From Pseudomonas atagonensis (GTDB lineage: Bacteria; Pseudomonadota; Gammaproteobacteria; Pseudomonadales; Pseudomonadaceae), in NCBI RefSeq assembly GCF_011369485.1, contig NZ_VXCA01000011.1:111498-175497 (forward strand): a DNA stretch of 64,000 nt. Direction: 5' to 3'. Position numbers and translations under genes: made by a program. This document shows, piece after piece, positions 55,228 through 64,000 of this stretch. Each line of letters starts with the position of its first letter. Position 1 is the first letter of the stretch. The notes under the pieces are model-generated. The model searched no databases, had not been told where the DNA came from, and was given only the letters and a program-made list of their open reading frames with translations.

Positions 55228-58080
55228 ATGACCCAAGTAAACCTCGGCACCGCCAACGAATTCATCGCCCGTCACATCGGCCCTCGTGCCGGTGACGAGC
55301 AAGCCATGCTCAACAGCCTCGGCTTCGACTCGCTCGAAGCTTTGAGCGCTAGCGTGATCCCGGAAAGCATCAAGGGCACCAGCGTGCTCGGCATGGACGA
55401 CGGCCTGAGCGAAGCCGATGCACTGGCGATGATCAAATCGATCGCCGGCAAGAACCAGCTGTTCAAGACCTACATCGGCCAGGGCTACTACAACTGCCAC
55501 ACGCCGTCGCCGATCCTGCGCAACCTGTTGGAAAATCCGGCCTGGTACACCGCTTATACCCCGTACCAGCCAGAAATTTCCCAGGGCCGTCTCGAAGCGC
55601 TGCTGAACTTCCAGACCCTGATCAGCGACCTCACCGGCCTGCCGATTGCCAACGCCTCACTGCTCGACGAAGCCACCGCCGCTGCCGAAGCCATGACCTT
55701 CTGCAAACGCCTGAGCAAGAACAAGGGCAGCCACCAGTTCTTCGCCTCGATCCACAGCCACCCGCAAACCCTCGACGTGCTGCGCACCCGTGCCGAGCCG
55801 CTGGGCATTGAAGTCGTGGTCGGTGACGAGCGTGAACTGACCGACGTAACTCCATTCTTCGGCGCACTGCTGCAATACCCGGCGAGCAACGGTGATGTGT
55901 TCGACTACCGCGAACTCACCGAACGCTTCCACGCCGCCAATGCGCTGGTCGCCGTCGCCGCCGACCTGCTGGCCCTGACCCTGCTGACCGCCCCCGGCGA
56001 GTTTGGCGCAGACGTCGCCATCGGTTCCGCACAACGCTTCGGCGTACCGCTGGGCTTCGGTGGGCCGCACGCGGCTTACTTCTCCACCAAAGATGCATTC
56101 AAGCGCGACATGCCGGGCCGCCTGGTCGGTGTTTCGGTTGACCGCTTCGGCAAACCGGCCCTGCGTCTGGCCATGCAGACCCGCGAGCAGCACATCCGCC
56201 GTGAGAAAGCCACGTCAAACATCTGCACCGCGCAAGTGCTGCTGGCCAACATCGCCAGCATGTACGCCGTGTACCACGGCCCGAAAGGTCTGACCCAGAT
56301 CGCCAACCGCGTGCATCACCTGACCGCGACTCTGGCCAAGGGTCTGACTGCGCTGGGCCAGACCGTCGAGCAGAAACACTTCTTCGACACCCTGACCCTG
56401 GCCACCGGCGCGCAAACCGCCGCGCTGCACGACAAGGCGCACGCTGCCCAGGTCAACTTGCGCGTCGTCGACGCTCAGCGTCTGGGCCTGTCGGTCGACG
56501 AAACCACCACTCAGGCTGACATCGAAACCCTGTGGAGCCTGTTCGCTGACGGCAAAGCCCTGCCGGACTTCGCTGCGCTGGCCGCTGCGGTGCAAAGCAC
56601 CATCCCGGCTTCGCTGGTGCGTCAGTCGCCGATCCTCAGCCATCCGGTGTTCAACCGTTATCACTCGGAAACAGAGCTGATGCGCTACCTGCGCAAGCTG
56701 GCGGACAAGGACCTGGCGCTGGATCGCACCATGATCCCGCTGGGCTCGTGCACCATGAAACTCAACGCCGCCAGCGAAATGATTCCGGTGACCTGGGCCG
56801 AATTCGGCGCCCTGCACCCGTTCGCTCCGGCCGAGCAAAGCGCCGGTTACCAGCAACTGACCGATGAACTGGAAGCGATGCTCTGCGCCGCCACCGGTTA
56901 CGACGCGATCTCGCTGCAACCGAACGCCGGTTCACAAGGTGAATACGCTGGCCTGCTGGCGATTCGCGCCTATCACCAGAGCCGTGGCGATGACCGTCGC
57001 GACATCTGCCTGATCCCGTCGTCCGCCCACGGGACCAACCCGGCGACCGCCAACATGGCTGGCATGCGCGTGGTTGTGACCGCGTGCGACGCGCGTGGCA
57101 ACGTCGACATCGAAGACCTGCGCGCCAAGGCCATCGAGCACCGCGAACACCTCGCGGCGCTGATGATCACTTACCCGTCGACCCACGGCGTGTTCGAAGA
57201 AGGTATCCGCGAGATCTGCGGGATCATTCATGACAACGGCGGCCAGGTTTACATCGACGGCGCCAACATGAACGCGATGGTCGGCCTCTGTGCGCCGGGC
57301 AAGTTCGGCGGCGACGTCTCGCACCTGAACCTGCACAAAACCTTCTGCATCCCCCACGGCGGCGGCGGCCCGGGCGTCGGCCCGATCGGCGTGAAATCGC
57401 ACCTGACGCCGTTCCTGCCAGGCCACGGCCACATGGAACGCAAGGAAGGCGCGGTCTGCGCAGCACCGTTCGGCAGCGCGAGCATTCTGCCGATCACCTG
57501 GATGTACATTCGCATGATGGGTGGCGCGGGTCTGAAGCGAGCTTCGCAACTGGCGATCCTCAATGCCAACTACATTTCCCGTCGCCTCGAAGAGCACTAC
57601 CCAGTGCTGTACACCGGCAGCAACGGCCTGGTGGCGCACGAGTGCATTCTCGACCTGCGTCCGCTGAAAGACAGCAGCGGCATCAGCGTCGATGACGTCG
57701 CCAAGCGTCTGATCGACTTCGGTTTCCACGCCCCGACCATGTCGTTCCCGGTGGCCGGCACGCTGATGATCGAGCCGACCGAAAGCGAATCCAAGGAAGA
57801 ACTGGACCGCTTCTGCGACGCCATGATCCGCATCCGCGAAGAAATCCGCGCTGTAGAGAATGGCACGCTGGACAAGGACGACAACCCGCTGAAGAACGCC
57901 CCGCACACCGCAGCAGAACTGGTTGGCGAGTGGACCCACCCGTACAGCCGCGAGCAGGCGGTGTACCCGGTGGCGTCGTTGATCGAAGGCAAGTACTGGC
58001 CGCCGGTCGGTCGCGTCGACAACGTCTTCGGCGACCGCAACCTGGTCTGCGCCTGCCCGTCGATCGAAAGCTACGCTTAA
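55228..58080 (+). CDS. gcvP: Glycine dehydrogenase (decarboxylating), P protein
   Basis: 950 residues, the fused alpha/beta P protein. PLP binds Lys704 in [18 protein letters not shown]. The N-terminal half has [19 protein letters not shown] and [18 protein letters not shown], the C-terminal half [14 protein letters not shown]. It decarboxylates glycine and loads the aminomethyl group onto GcvH. It begins 11 bp after gcvH. A hairpin (GGGGCAGG / CCTGCCCC, 58089-58108) follows the stop, before sdaA. Confidence 0.96.
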   Translation: MTQVNLGTANEFIARHIGPRAGDEQAMLNSLGFDSLEALSASVIPESIKGTSVLGMDDGLSEADALAMIKSIAGKNQLFKTYIGQGYYNCHTPSPILRNLLENPAWYTAYTPYQPEISQGRLEALLNFQTLISDLTGLPIANASLLDEATAAAEAMTFCKRLSKNKGSHQFFASIHSHPQTLDVLRTRAEPLGIEVVVGDERELTDVTPFFGALLQYPASNGDVFDYRELTERFHAANALVAVAADLLALTLLTAPGEFGADVAIGSAQRFGVPLGFGGPHAAYFSTKDAFKRDMPGRLVGVSVDRFGKPALRLAMQTREQHIRREKATSNICTAQVLLANIASMYAVYHGPKGLTQIANRVHHLTATLAKGLTALGQTVEQKHFFDTLTLATGAQTAALHDKAHAAQVNLRVVDAQRLGLSVDETTTQADIETLWSLFADGKALPDFAALAAAVQSTIPASLVRQSPILSHPVFNRYHSETELMRYLRKLADKDLALDRTMIPLGSCTMKLNAASEMIPVTWAEFGALHPFAPAEQSAGYQQLTDELEAMLCAATGYDAISLQPNAGSQGEYAGLLAIRAYHQSRGDDRRDICLIPSSAHGTNPATANMAGMRVVVTACDARGNVDIEDLRAKAIEHREHLAALMITYPSTHGVFEEGIREICGIIHDNGGQVYIDGANMNAMVGLCAPGKFGGDVSHLNLHKTFCIPHGGGGPGVGPIGVKSHLTPFLPGHGHMERKEGAVCAAPFGSASILPITWMYIRMMGGAGLKRASQLAILNANYISRRLEEHYPVLYTGSNGLVAHECILDLRPLKDSSGISVDDVAKRLIDFGFHAPTMSFPVAGTLMIEPTESESKEELDRFCDAMIRIREEIRAVENGTLDKDDNPLKNAPHTAAELVGEWTHPYSREQAVYPVASLIEGKYWPPVGRVDNVFGDRNLVCACPSIESYA

Positions 58081-58088
58081 ACGAATGA

Positions 58089-58108
58089 GGGGCAGGTAAA
58101 CCTGCCCC
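58089..58108 (+). other. Intra-operon hairpin between gcvP and sdaA
   Basis: GGGGCAGG-TAAA-CCTGCCCC, an 8-bp stem with a 4-base loop and no T run. It is too weak for a standard terminator but could mark transcript processing or attenuation. Confidence 0.6.
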
Positions 58109-58172
58109 GACTTCAGCTACACCACAGTTCCCCATGGAAATGCATCAAGCCTGATATTCCGCCAATTCCTAT

Positions 58173-58180
58173 AACAAGAA
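58173..58180 (+). promoter_or_regulatory. Candidate Hfq/Crc CA motif before sdaA
   Basis: AACAAGAA lies 14-22 nt before the sdaA start, just ahead of its GGAG ribosome site. Confidence 0.4.
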
Positions 58181-58194
58181 ACCGGAGAACAACC

Positions 58195-59571
<1,377 letters not shown>

Positions 59572-59573
59572 TG

Positions 59574-59602
59574 AGCCCCTCTCCTCCGAGAGAGGGTTGC
59601 TG
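59574..59602. repeat. Fragment of an R178-like end
   Basis: GAGCCCCTCTCCTCCGAGAG followed by AGGGTTG resembles the collapsed ends of the 177-bp element with the interior lost. It fills most of the sdaA-gcvT gap. Confidence 0.45.
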
Positions 59603-59620
59603 TGAATCAAGGAGTTGCGC

Positions 59621-60745
59621 ATGTCCACCGAACAACTGTCGAAAACCCCGCTGCACGCTCTGCACATCGAACTCGGCGCCCGCATGGTGCCGTTCGCCGG
59701 CTACGACATGCCGGTGCAATACCCGCTGGGCGTGATGAAAGAACACCAGCACACCCGTGAGCAGGCCGGCCTGTTCGATGTCTCGCACATGGGCCAGATA
59801 CGCCTGACCGGCGCTAATGCCGCCAAAGCCCTGGAAACCCTGGTGCCGGTGGACATCATCGACCTGCCAGTCGGCATGCAGCGTTACGCGATGTTCACCA
59901 ACGAAACCGGTGGCATCCTTGATGACCTGATGGTCGCCAATCTCGGCAACGACGAACTGTTTCTCGTCGTCAACGCCGCGTGCAAGGATCAGGATCTGGC
60001 GCACCTGCAAAAACACATCGGCAATCAGTGCACCATTACGGCGCTGTTCGAAGAGCGCGCACTGCTGGCACTGCAAGGTCCGGCCGCCGTTACTGTGCTG
60101 GCGCGACTGGCTCCTGACGTCGCGAAAATGACCTTTATGCAATTCGCGCGCGTGAATCTTTTGGGCATCGACTGCTTTGTCAGCCGTTCGGGTTACACCG
60201 GTGAAGACGGCTTCGAAATCTCGGTGCCGGCCGCCGATGCAGAAAAACTCGCCCGCGCCCTGCTCGCCGAACCGGAAGTTCAAGCCATCGGCCTGGGTGC
60301 TCGCGATTCACTGCGCCTGGAAGCCGGTCTGTGCCTGTACGGCCACGACATGAACAGCGAGACCACGCCAATCGAAGCCAGCCTGTTGTGGGCGATCTCC
60401 AAGCCACGCCGTGCCGATGGCGCGCGGGCCGGCGGTTTCCCGGGCGCCGAACAGATCTTTACCCAGCAACAAAACGGTGTCGCGCGCAAACGCGTGGGCC
60501 TGCTGCCGCAGGAACGTACGCCAGTGCGTGAAGGCGCGGAAATCGTCAACGAGGTTGGAGAAATCATTGGCAGCGTGTGCAGCGGTGGTTTTGGCCCAAC
60601 CCTGGGCGGCCCGTTGGCGATGGGTTACCTCGACAGCGCTTATGTCACTCTCGATACAACCGTTTGGGCAATCGTCCGTGGGAAAAAGGTGCCTATGCTT
60701 GTAAGCAAAATGCCATTTGTTCCACAACGCTACTATCGTGGTTGA
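59621..60745 (+). CDS. gcvT: Glycine cleavage system aminomethyltransferase, T protein
   Basis: About 374 residues. It releases ammonia and transfers the methylene group from GcvH to tetrahydrofolate. Typical blocks are [42 protein letters not shown] and [20 protein letters not shown]. The start at 59621 (MSTEQLSK) has AAGGAG 8 nt upstream. Last gene of the operon; lpd is elsewhere, as usual. Confidence 0.95.
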   Translation: MSTEQLSKTPLHALHIELGARMVPFAGYDMPVQYPLGVMKEHQHTREQAGLFDVSHMGQIRLTGANAAKALETLVPVDIIDLPVGMQRYAMFTNETGGILDDLMVANLGNDELFLVVNAACKDQDLAHLQKHIGNQCTITALFEERALLALQGPAAVTVLARLAPDVAKMTFMQFARVNLLGIDCFVSRSGYTGEDGFEISVPAADAEKLARALLAEPEVQAIGLGARDSLRLEAGLCLYGHDMNSETTPIEASLLWAISKPRRADGARAGGFPGAEQIFTQQQNGVARKRVGLLPQERTPVREGAEIVNEVGEIIGSVCSGGFGPTLGGPLAMGYLDSAYVTLDTTVWAIVRGKKVPMLVSKMPFVPQRYYRG

Positions 60746-61150
60746 TTGACTGTTTCTATAAGTAACGCGATTGCGTTATGCGTGCACTAATGTGTAACGC
60801 AATCGCCACAAAAAAGTGCATTTTCTATCAAACGATTCGAATATGAACTTTGCTTATAACGATCGAAAACAATTGAACAAGCTAATCGTCTAAGGCTGCA
60901 CTAGTGGACTGACTAACTGCCAGCAAGCGCAGGAAAACCGGGGTCTTCGCGGGGCTTGTTTTTTCTCCCGTAGTTGGCGTAGAGTTTGTCCACTGTGTTT
61001 GCATGGGTCAGCTTGGAATCGTGACCTGGGCAGTAGCCTACAAGTTAGCTACATCCCGTTCGACGTCTTCTTACTCTCCTGCAACCAGCCCCAGTACTCT
61101 TTCATGAGGAAGAGACTGTCATTAATTTTTTGCGTCAAAGGAAATAAGAA
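60746..61150. other. Intergenic region between gcvT and the cold shock gene
   Basis: No gene supported across 405 bp. It contains the alternative hairpins at 60764-60806 and what is probably a long 5' leader of the cold shock gene. A short plus-strand ORF (60999-61283) overlaps the csp gene and is not supported. Confidence 0.55.
60764..60806. other. Nested inverted repeats with alternative pairing
   Basis: Three arms: TAACGC (60764-60769), GCGTTA (60773-60778) and TAACGCAATCGC (60795-60806). The middle arm can pair with either neighbour; the outer choice gives a perfect 12-bp stem (60767-60778 with 60795-60806). No T run follows. Confidence 0.6.
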
Positions 61151-61363
61151 ATGTCCCAACGTCAGAGCGGTACCGTCAAGTGGTTTAACGACGAGAAAGG
61201 TTTTGGTTTTATCACTCCAGAAAGCGGTCCGGATCTGTTCGTGCATTTCCGCGCCATCCAGGGCAACGGCTTCAAAAGCCTGAAAGAAGGCCAGAAAGTG
61301 ACTTTCGTGGCTGTGCAAGGCCAGAAAGGCATGCAGGCTGACGAAGTACAAGCCGAAGGCTGA
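61151..61363 (+). CDS. Cold shock protein (CspA family)
   Basis: 70 residues with one OB-fold cold-shock domain. RNP1 is KGFGFI (about 16-21) and RNP2 is LFVHF (about 29-33). It binds single-stranded RNA/DNA as an RNA chaperone. GGAAAT precedes the ATG. The gene stands alone with a strong terminator. The upstream 405 bp suggest a long leader, as in cold-induced csp genes. It resembles the CapB/CspA group of fluorescent pseudomonads. Confidence 0.94.
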   Translation: MSQRQSGTVKWFNDEKGFGFITPESGPDLFVHFRAIQGNGFKSLKEGQKVTFVAVQGQKGMQADEVQAEG

Positions 61364-61375
61364 TCTTCTGTCACG

Positions 61376-61410
61376 AAAAAGCCCCTGATATTGATATCAG
61401 GGGCTTTTTT
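61376..61410 (+). terminator. Rho-independent terminator of the cold shock gene
   Basis: AAAAAGCCCCTGATA / TATCAGGGGCTTTTTT, perfect stem with T run. Confidence 0.92.
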
Positions 61411-61460
61411 GTGCGCGCGAATCCGTAAAATGGCGCTTCATTTCGCGTCCAGAGGCTGCC

Positions 61461-61949
61461 ATGTCGAAAAACCTGCTCACCCCACAGGGCGATTTTCCTG
61501 CCGTGGGTCTTGGCCGTCGCCTGGCCGCGATGTTCTATGACTTCCTGCTGTGCACTGCCCTGCTGATCGTGACCGGCTTCGTTTACAAGCTGATCCAGGC
61601 GGTGATCATTGGCGAAGAACGTCTGCGTGCAATGACCGATGCCGGCAAGCTCGACGGCGACCCGCTGTACTCCACGGTGTTGCTGCTGGTGCTGTTTGCG
61701 TTCTTTGCCAAGTTCTGGACCCATGGCGGGCAGACACTCGGCATGCAGGTGTGGGGGATTCGCGTGCAGAACGCCGATGGCAGCGCGATCAGCCTGTGGC
61801 AGGCGCTGTTGCGCTTCATGGTGTCGATTGCTTCGTGGCTGTGCGTGGGACTTGGATTTTTCTGGTCGCTGTTTGACAAGCAGAAACGTACGTGGCACGA
61901 CATCTATTCGGATACCCGCGTCGTTCGGATCCCGAAAAAGAGCAAATAA
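61461..61949 (+). CDS. RDD family membrane protein
   Basis: 162 residues with the RDD domain: GLGRRLAAMFYDFLLCTALL supplies the R and D of the first helix, and WTHGGQTLGMQVWGIRVQNA the central segment. Three to four membrane helices (about 28-48, 70-90, 115-140). Members are linked to ion or osmolyte movement in some bacteria, but the role here is unknown. AGAGG lies upstream of the start. Single-gene unit. Confidence 0.88.
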   Translation: MSKNLLTPQGDFPAVGLGRRLAAMFYDFLLCTALLIVTGFVYKLIQAVIIGEERLRAMTDAGKLDGDPLYSTVLLLVLFAFFAKFWTHGGQTLGMQVWGIRVQNADGSAISLWQALLRFMVSIASWLCVGLGFFWSLFDKQKRTWHDIYSDTRVVRIPKKSK

Positions 61950-61969
61950 TTTCCAGACACTGAAAACCA

Positions 61970-62000
61970 CTGTGGGAGCGAGCAAGCCCGCTCCCACAGG
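61970..62000. repeat. Single REP palindrome
   Basis: GTGGGAGCG-AGCAAGC-CCGCTCCCAC: one short hairpin of the REP family at the convergent ends of the RDD gene and nadA. Confidence 0.78.
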
Positions 62001-62023
62001 TTTTGGGTTGTTTCTGAAAGATC

Positions 62024-63082
62024 TCAGGCGTTACCGGCCAGTTTCATCCGCGCCGCCTGGGTGAAATCAAGCATGCGCTTGAGTGGACGGATCGCCTGAG
62101 GAATCAACGCCGGATCAACAAAGATCTCGTTCGTGCCTTCCTTGAGGCTCTTGAGCGTGCGCTCAAGGGTATTCATGGCCATCCACGGGCAATGCGCGCA
62201 ACTGCGGCACGCGGCGCCGTTACCGGCGGTTGGCGCCTCGATGAAGACCTTGTCCGGGCACAACTGCTGCATCTTGTAGAAAATGCCACGGTCAGTGGCA
62301 ACGATCAGCGTCTTGTTCGGCAGCGTTTGCGCCGCAGCGATCAACTGACTGGTGGACCCGACGGCGTCCGCCAATTCGATTACCGAGGTCGGCGATTCCG
62401 GGTGCACCAGAATGGCCGCGTCCGGATACAACGCTTTCATGTCTTCGAGCTGCTTGGACTTGAACTCCTCGTGAACGATGCAGGCACCGTCCCAAAGCAG
62501 CATGTCGGCGCCGGTCTTGCGCTGGATGTAGGTGCCCAGGTGCTTGTCCGGGCCCCAGATGATGGTTTCGCCGTTGTCCATCAGGCTTTCGACGATCTCC
62601 AGTGCACAACTCGACGTCACCACCCAGTCAGCCCGCGCCTTCACGGCAGCTGAGGTGTTGGCGTAAACCACCACCGTACGCTCCGGGTGCTGATCACAGA
62701 ACGCCGAGAACTCGTCCACCGGGCAACCCAGGTCCAGCGAGCAGGTCGCGTCCAGCGTCGGCATCAGCACACGCTTCTCTGGGTTGAGGATCTTCGCGGT
62801 CTCGCCCATGAACTTCACACCAGCGACGACCACGGTCTTGGCCGGATGAGCGTTGCCGAAACGGGCCATTTCCAGGGAGTCGGAAACGCAACCGCCAGTT
62901 TCTTCGGCCAGGGCCTGAATCACCGGATCGCAATAAAAGTGAGCAACCAGCACCGCGTCCTGAGCCTTGAGCTCGGCGGCAATGGCGGAACGGTAAAAGG
63001 CCTCTTCCTCGGCGGTCAGCGGTTTGGGCTGTTTGGCATCGAGGTGGGCTTGAACCAGAAGGCGTTCGGAAATCTGCGTCAT
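62024..63082 (-). CDS. nadA: Quinolinate synthase A
   Basis: 352 residues. It condenses iminoaspartate with dihydroxyacetone phosphate to quinolinate in NAD synthesis, using a [4Fe-4S] cluster. The cluster cysteines are expected in the [21 protein letters not shown] and [14 protein letters not shown] contexts. The start at 63082 ([10 protein letters not shown]) fits the family; the longer frame from 63181 runs over the promoter. It ends in a REP hairpin. Monocistronic here. Confidence 0.95.
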   Translation of the reverse strand: MTQISERLLVQAHLDAKQPKPLTAEEEAFYRSAIAAELKAQDAVLVAHFYCDPVIQALAEETGGCVSDSLEMARFGNAHPAKTVVVAGVKFMGETAKILNPEKRVLMPTLDATCSLDLGCPVDEFSAFCDQHPERTVVVYANTSAAVKARADWVVTSSCALEIVESLMDNGETIIWGPDKHLGTYIQRKTGADMLLWDGACIVHEEFKSKQLEDMKALYPDAAILVHPESPTSVIELADAVGSTSQLIAAAQTLPNKTLIVATDRGIFYKMQQLCPDKVFIEAPTAGNGAACRSCAHCPWMAMNTLERTLKSLKEGTNEIFVDPALIPQAIRPLKRMLDFTQAARMKLAGNA

Positions 63083-63292
63083 GTTCGCAAGACCTGCAGG
63101 CGCTTTCGCGCGAAAGTCGAGTATACACCCGGCTCCGGACCGCTTGAGGGTACCGCCGGGAGAGTGAGTATTATCAGGCACGGACAGCGTTAAAGCTGCG
63201 CAAGGCTACAGAATATCCCGTTGATACAAAAGATGATTCTGACCTGCGTCAGCGCTCCTGGCACTGAAACAACACAAGCCCGAATTGCAGGC

Positions 63293-63340
63293 AAAAAAAA
63301 ACCCGGAAATCCTCACTTTCGTGGGCCTTCCGGATTTTCT
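63293..63340 (-). terminator. Terminator downstream of tRNA-Lys
   Basis: Minus-strand hairpin pairing CCGGAA with TTCCGG and an inner CCCAC / GTG(A)GG helix with GAAA loop, followed by eight T. Confidence 0.75.
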
Positions 63341-63353
63341 AAACCGCCAAATA

Positions 63354-63429
63354 TGGTGGGTCGTGTGGGATTCGAACCTACGACCAATTGGTTAAAAGCC
63401 AACTGCTCTACCAACTGAGCTAACGACCC
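63354..63429 (-). tRNA. tRNA-Lys (anticodon UUU)
   Basis: 76 nt including an encoded CCA. Acceptor GGGTCGT pairs with ACGACCC; the D-loop is AGCTCAGTTGGTAGAGC; the anticodon loop CTTTTAA carries TTT; the T-arm is GTAGGTTCGAATCC. It is transcribed on the minus strand. Confidence 0.97.
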
Positions 63430-63491
63430 GCTGTGTGGTGGCGCGTATAATACTGATTTTTAAGGACTATTCAACACCTTTTTGAAAAAAA

Positions 63492-64000
63492 TCAAAAATA
63501 AGGTGTTGGATCGCCTACACCCGCCGCCGCAAAGCCTTCTGCACGCAGGCGGCAGCTGTCGCATTTGCCGCACGCACGGCCGTCATCGTCAGCCTGATAG
63601 CAGGAAACGGTGAGGCCATAATCAACGCCAAGCTTCACGCCCGCCTGGACGATCTGCGCCTTGCTCAGGTTCTGCAGCGGCGCCTGAATGCGGAAGCCGT
63701 TACCTTCCACGCCGGCCTTGGTCGCCAGGTTGGCCATGCGCTCGAACGACTCGATGAACTCCGGGCGGCAATCCGGGTAACCCGAATAGTCCACGGCATT
63801 CACGCCAATAAAGATGTCGCGCGCGCCGAGCACTTCGGCCCAACCCAATGCCAGCGACAGGAAAACCGTATTACGCGCCGGTACGTAGGTGACCGGGATG
63901 CCCTCGCCCAGCTCTTCCGGAATGTCGATGCTGGTATCGGTCAGGGCTGAGCCGCCCATGCCGTTCAGGTTCAGGCCGATCACCTTGTGCTCGATCACGC
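63492..64000 (-). CDS. queC: 7-cyano-7-deazaguanine synthase, partial
   Basis: The C-terminal ~168 residues of QueC; the N-terminus with the ATP loop lies beyond the right edge. It converts 7-carboxy-7-deazaguanine to preQ0 on the way to queuosine. The zinc-binding cysteines [10 protein letters not shown] near the end and [20 protein letters not shown] and [18 protein letters not shown] are diagnostic. It ends 62 bp before the tRNA-Lys gene, on the same strand; queE probably lies just upstream, outside the window. Confidence 0.93.
   Translation of the reverse strand, partial: VIEHKVIGLNLNGMGGSALTDTSIDIPEELGEGIPVTYVPARNTVFLSLALGWAEVLGARDIFIGVNAVDYSGYPDCRPEFIESFERMANLATKAGVEGNGFRIQAPLQNLSKAQIVQAGVKLGVDYGLTVSCYQADDDGRACGKCDSCRLRAEGFAAAGVGDPTPYF

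Noticed and set aside
60908..60966. Possible small RNA terminator (G-rich segment plus T run)
   Set aside because: The segment before the T run has two G-rich arms that cannot pair with each other, so no convincing terminator hairpin forms.
60999..61283. 94-codon ORF upstream of and overlapping the cold shock gene
   Set aside because: It overlaps csp in a different frame, has no clear ribosome site and no family resemblance.

Overview
The window is chromosomal DNA of a Pseudomonas, most probably of the P. fluorescens group. The evidence is a GC-rich genome with dense genes on both strands, the Pseudomonas Entner-Doudoroff/glucose-uptake locus in its usual order, a heme-responsive sigma/anti-sigma/receptor unit, an arcDABC operon, a GcsR-type glycine cleavage locus, and many REP-like intergenic palindromes of the kind typical of fluorescent pseudomonads. 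I see no rRNA, prophage, transposase or CRISPR array. One tRNA (Lys, UUU) lies near the right end, and queC is cut by the right edge.

Layout. 1-3.8 kb: an orphan sigma factor whose stop overlaps the start of a glycine-betaine-type binding protein, then a PhnD-like binding domain with no visible signal peptide and a fatty acid desaturase. 3.8-6.8 kb: small housekeeping genes (GNAT, peptide deformylase, YihY, CsbD, unknowns). 6.9-12.4 kb: tandem fadD genes, a lysophospholipase-type hydrolase and a MaoC protein. 12.4-15.3 kb: PA2169-family and DUF3820 proteins, a class V PLP enzyme and an intradiol-type dioxygenase. 15.5-34.5 kb: the glucose regulon, comprising eda-pgl-zwf, hexR, a hexose-6-P mutarotase, oprB, gtsDCBA, an AGE-family isomerase, gtrS/gltR, glk-edd and gap. 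Glucose enters through OprB and GtsABCD, is phosphorylated by Glk and flows through Zwf-Pgl-Edd-Eda. HexR operators are visible at zwf, edd and gap. AANAANAA tracts of the Hfq/Crc catabolite-repression type lie in the leaders of most of these genes.

34.7-40.3 kb: a Fur-box-preceded FecI-type sigma factor, FecR regulator, STN-domain heme receptor, heme oxygenase and a DUF454 membrane protein, forming a heme sensing, import and degradation unit. 40.7-45.5 kb: a chemoreceptor, a CoA-transferase with apparently permuted domain order, and an AlkA glycosylase. 45.5-52.6 kb: two near-identical ArcD antiporters facing away from each other, followed by arcA, arcB, arcC and a DUF5064 gene. 52.9-60.7 kb: gcsR, then a sigma-54 promoter with three enhancer-like sites driving gcvH-gcvP-sdaA-gcvT, which converts glycine and serine to one-carbon units and pyruvate. 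The glyA copy found in the P. aeruginosa operon is absent. 61-64 kb: cold shock protein, RDD protein, nadA, tRNA-Lys and queC.

Most genes belong to well-described families. The least expected items are the sigma/binding-protein coupling at the left end, the apparently cytoplasmic PhnD-like protein, the permuted CoA-transferase and the repeat families, including four copies of a ~177-bp palindromic element. I found no wholly new multi-gene system.
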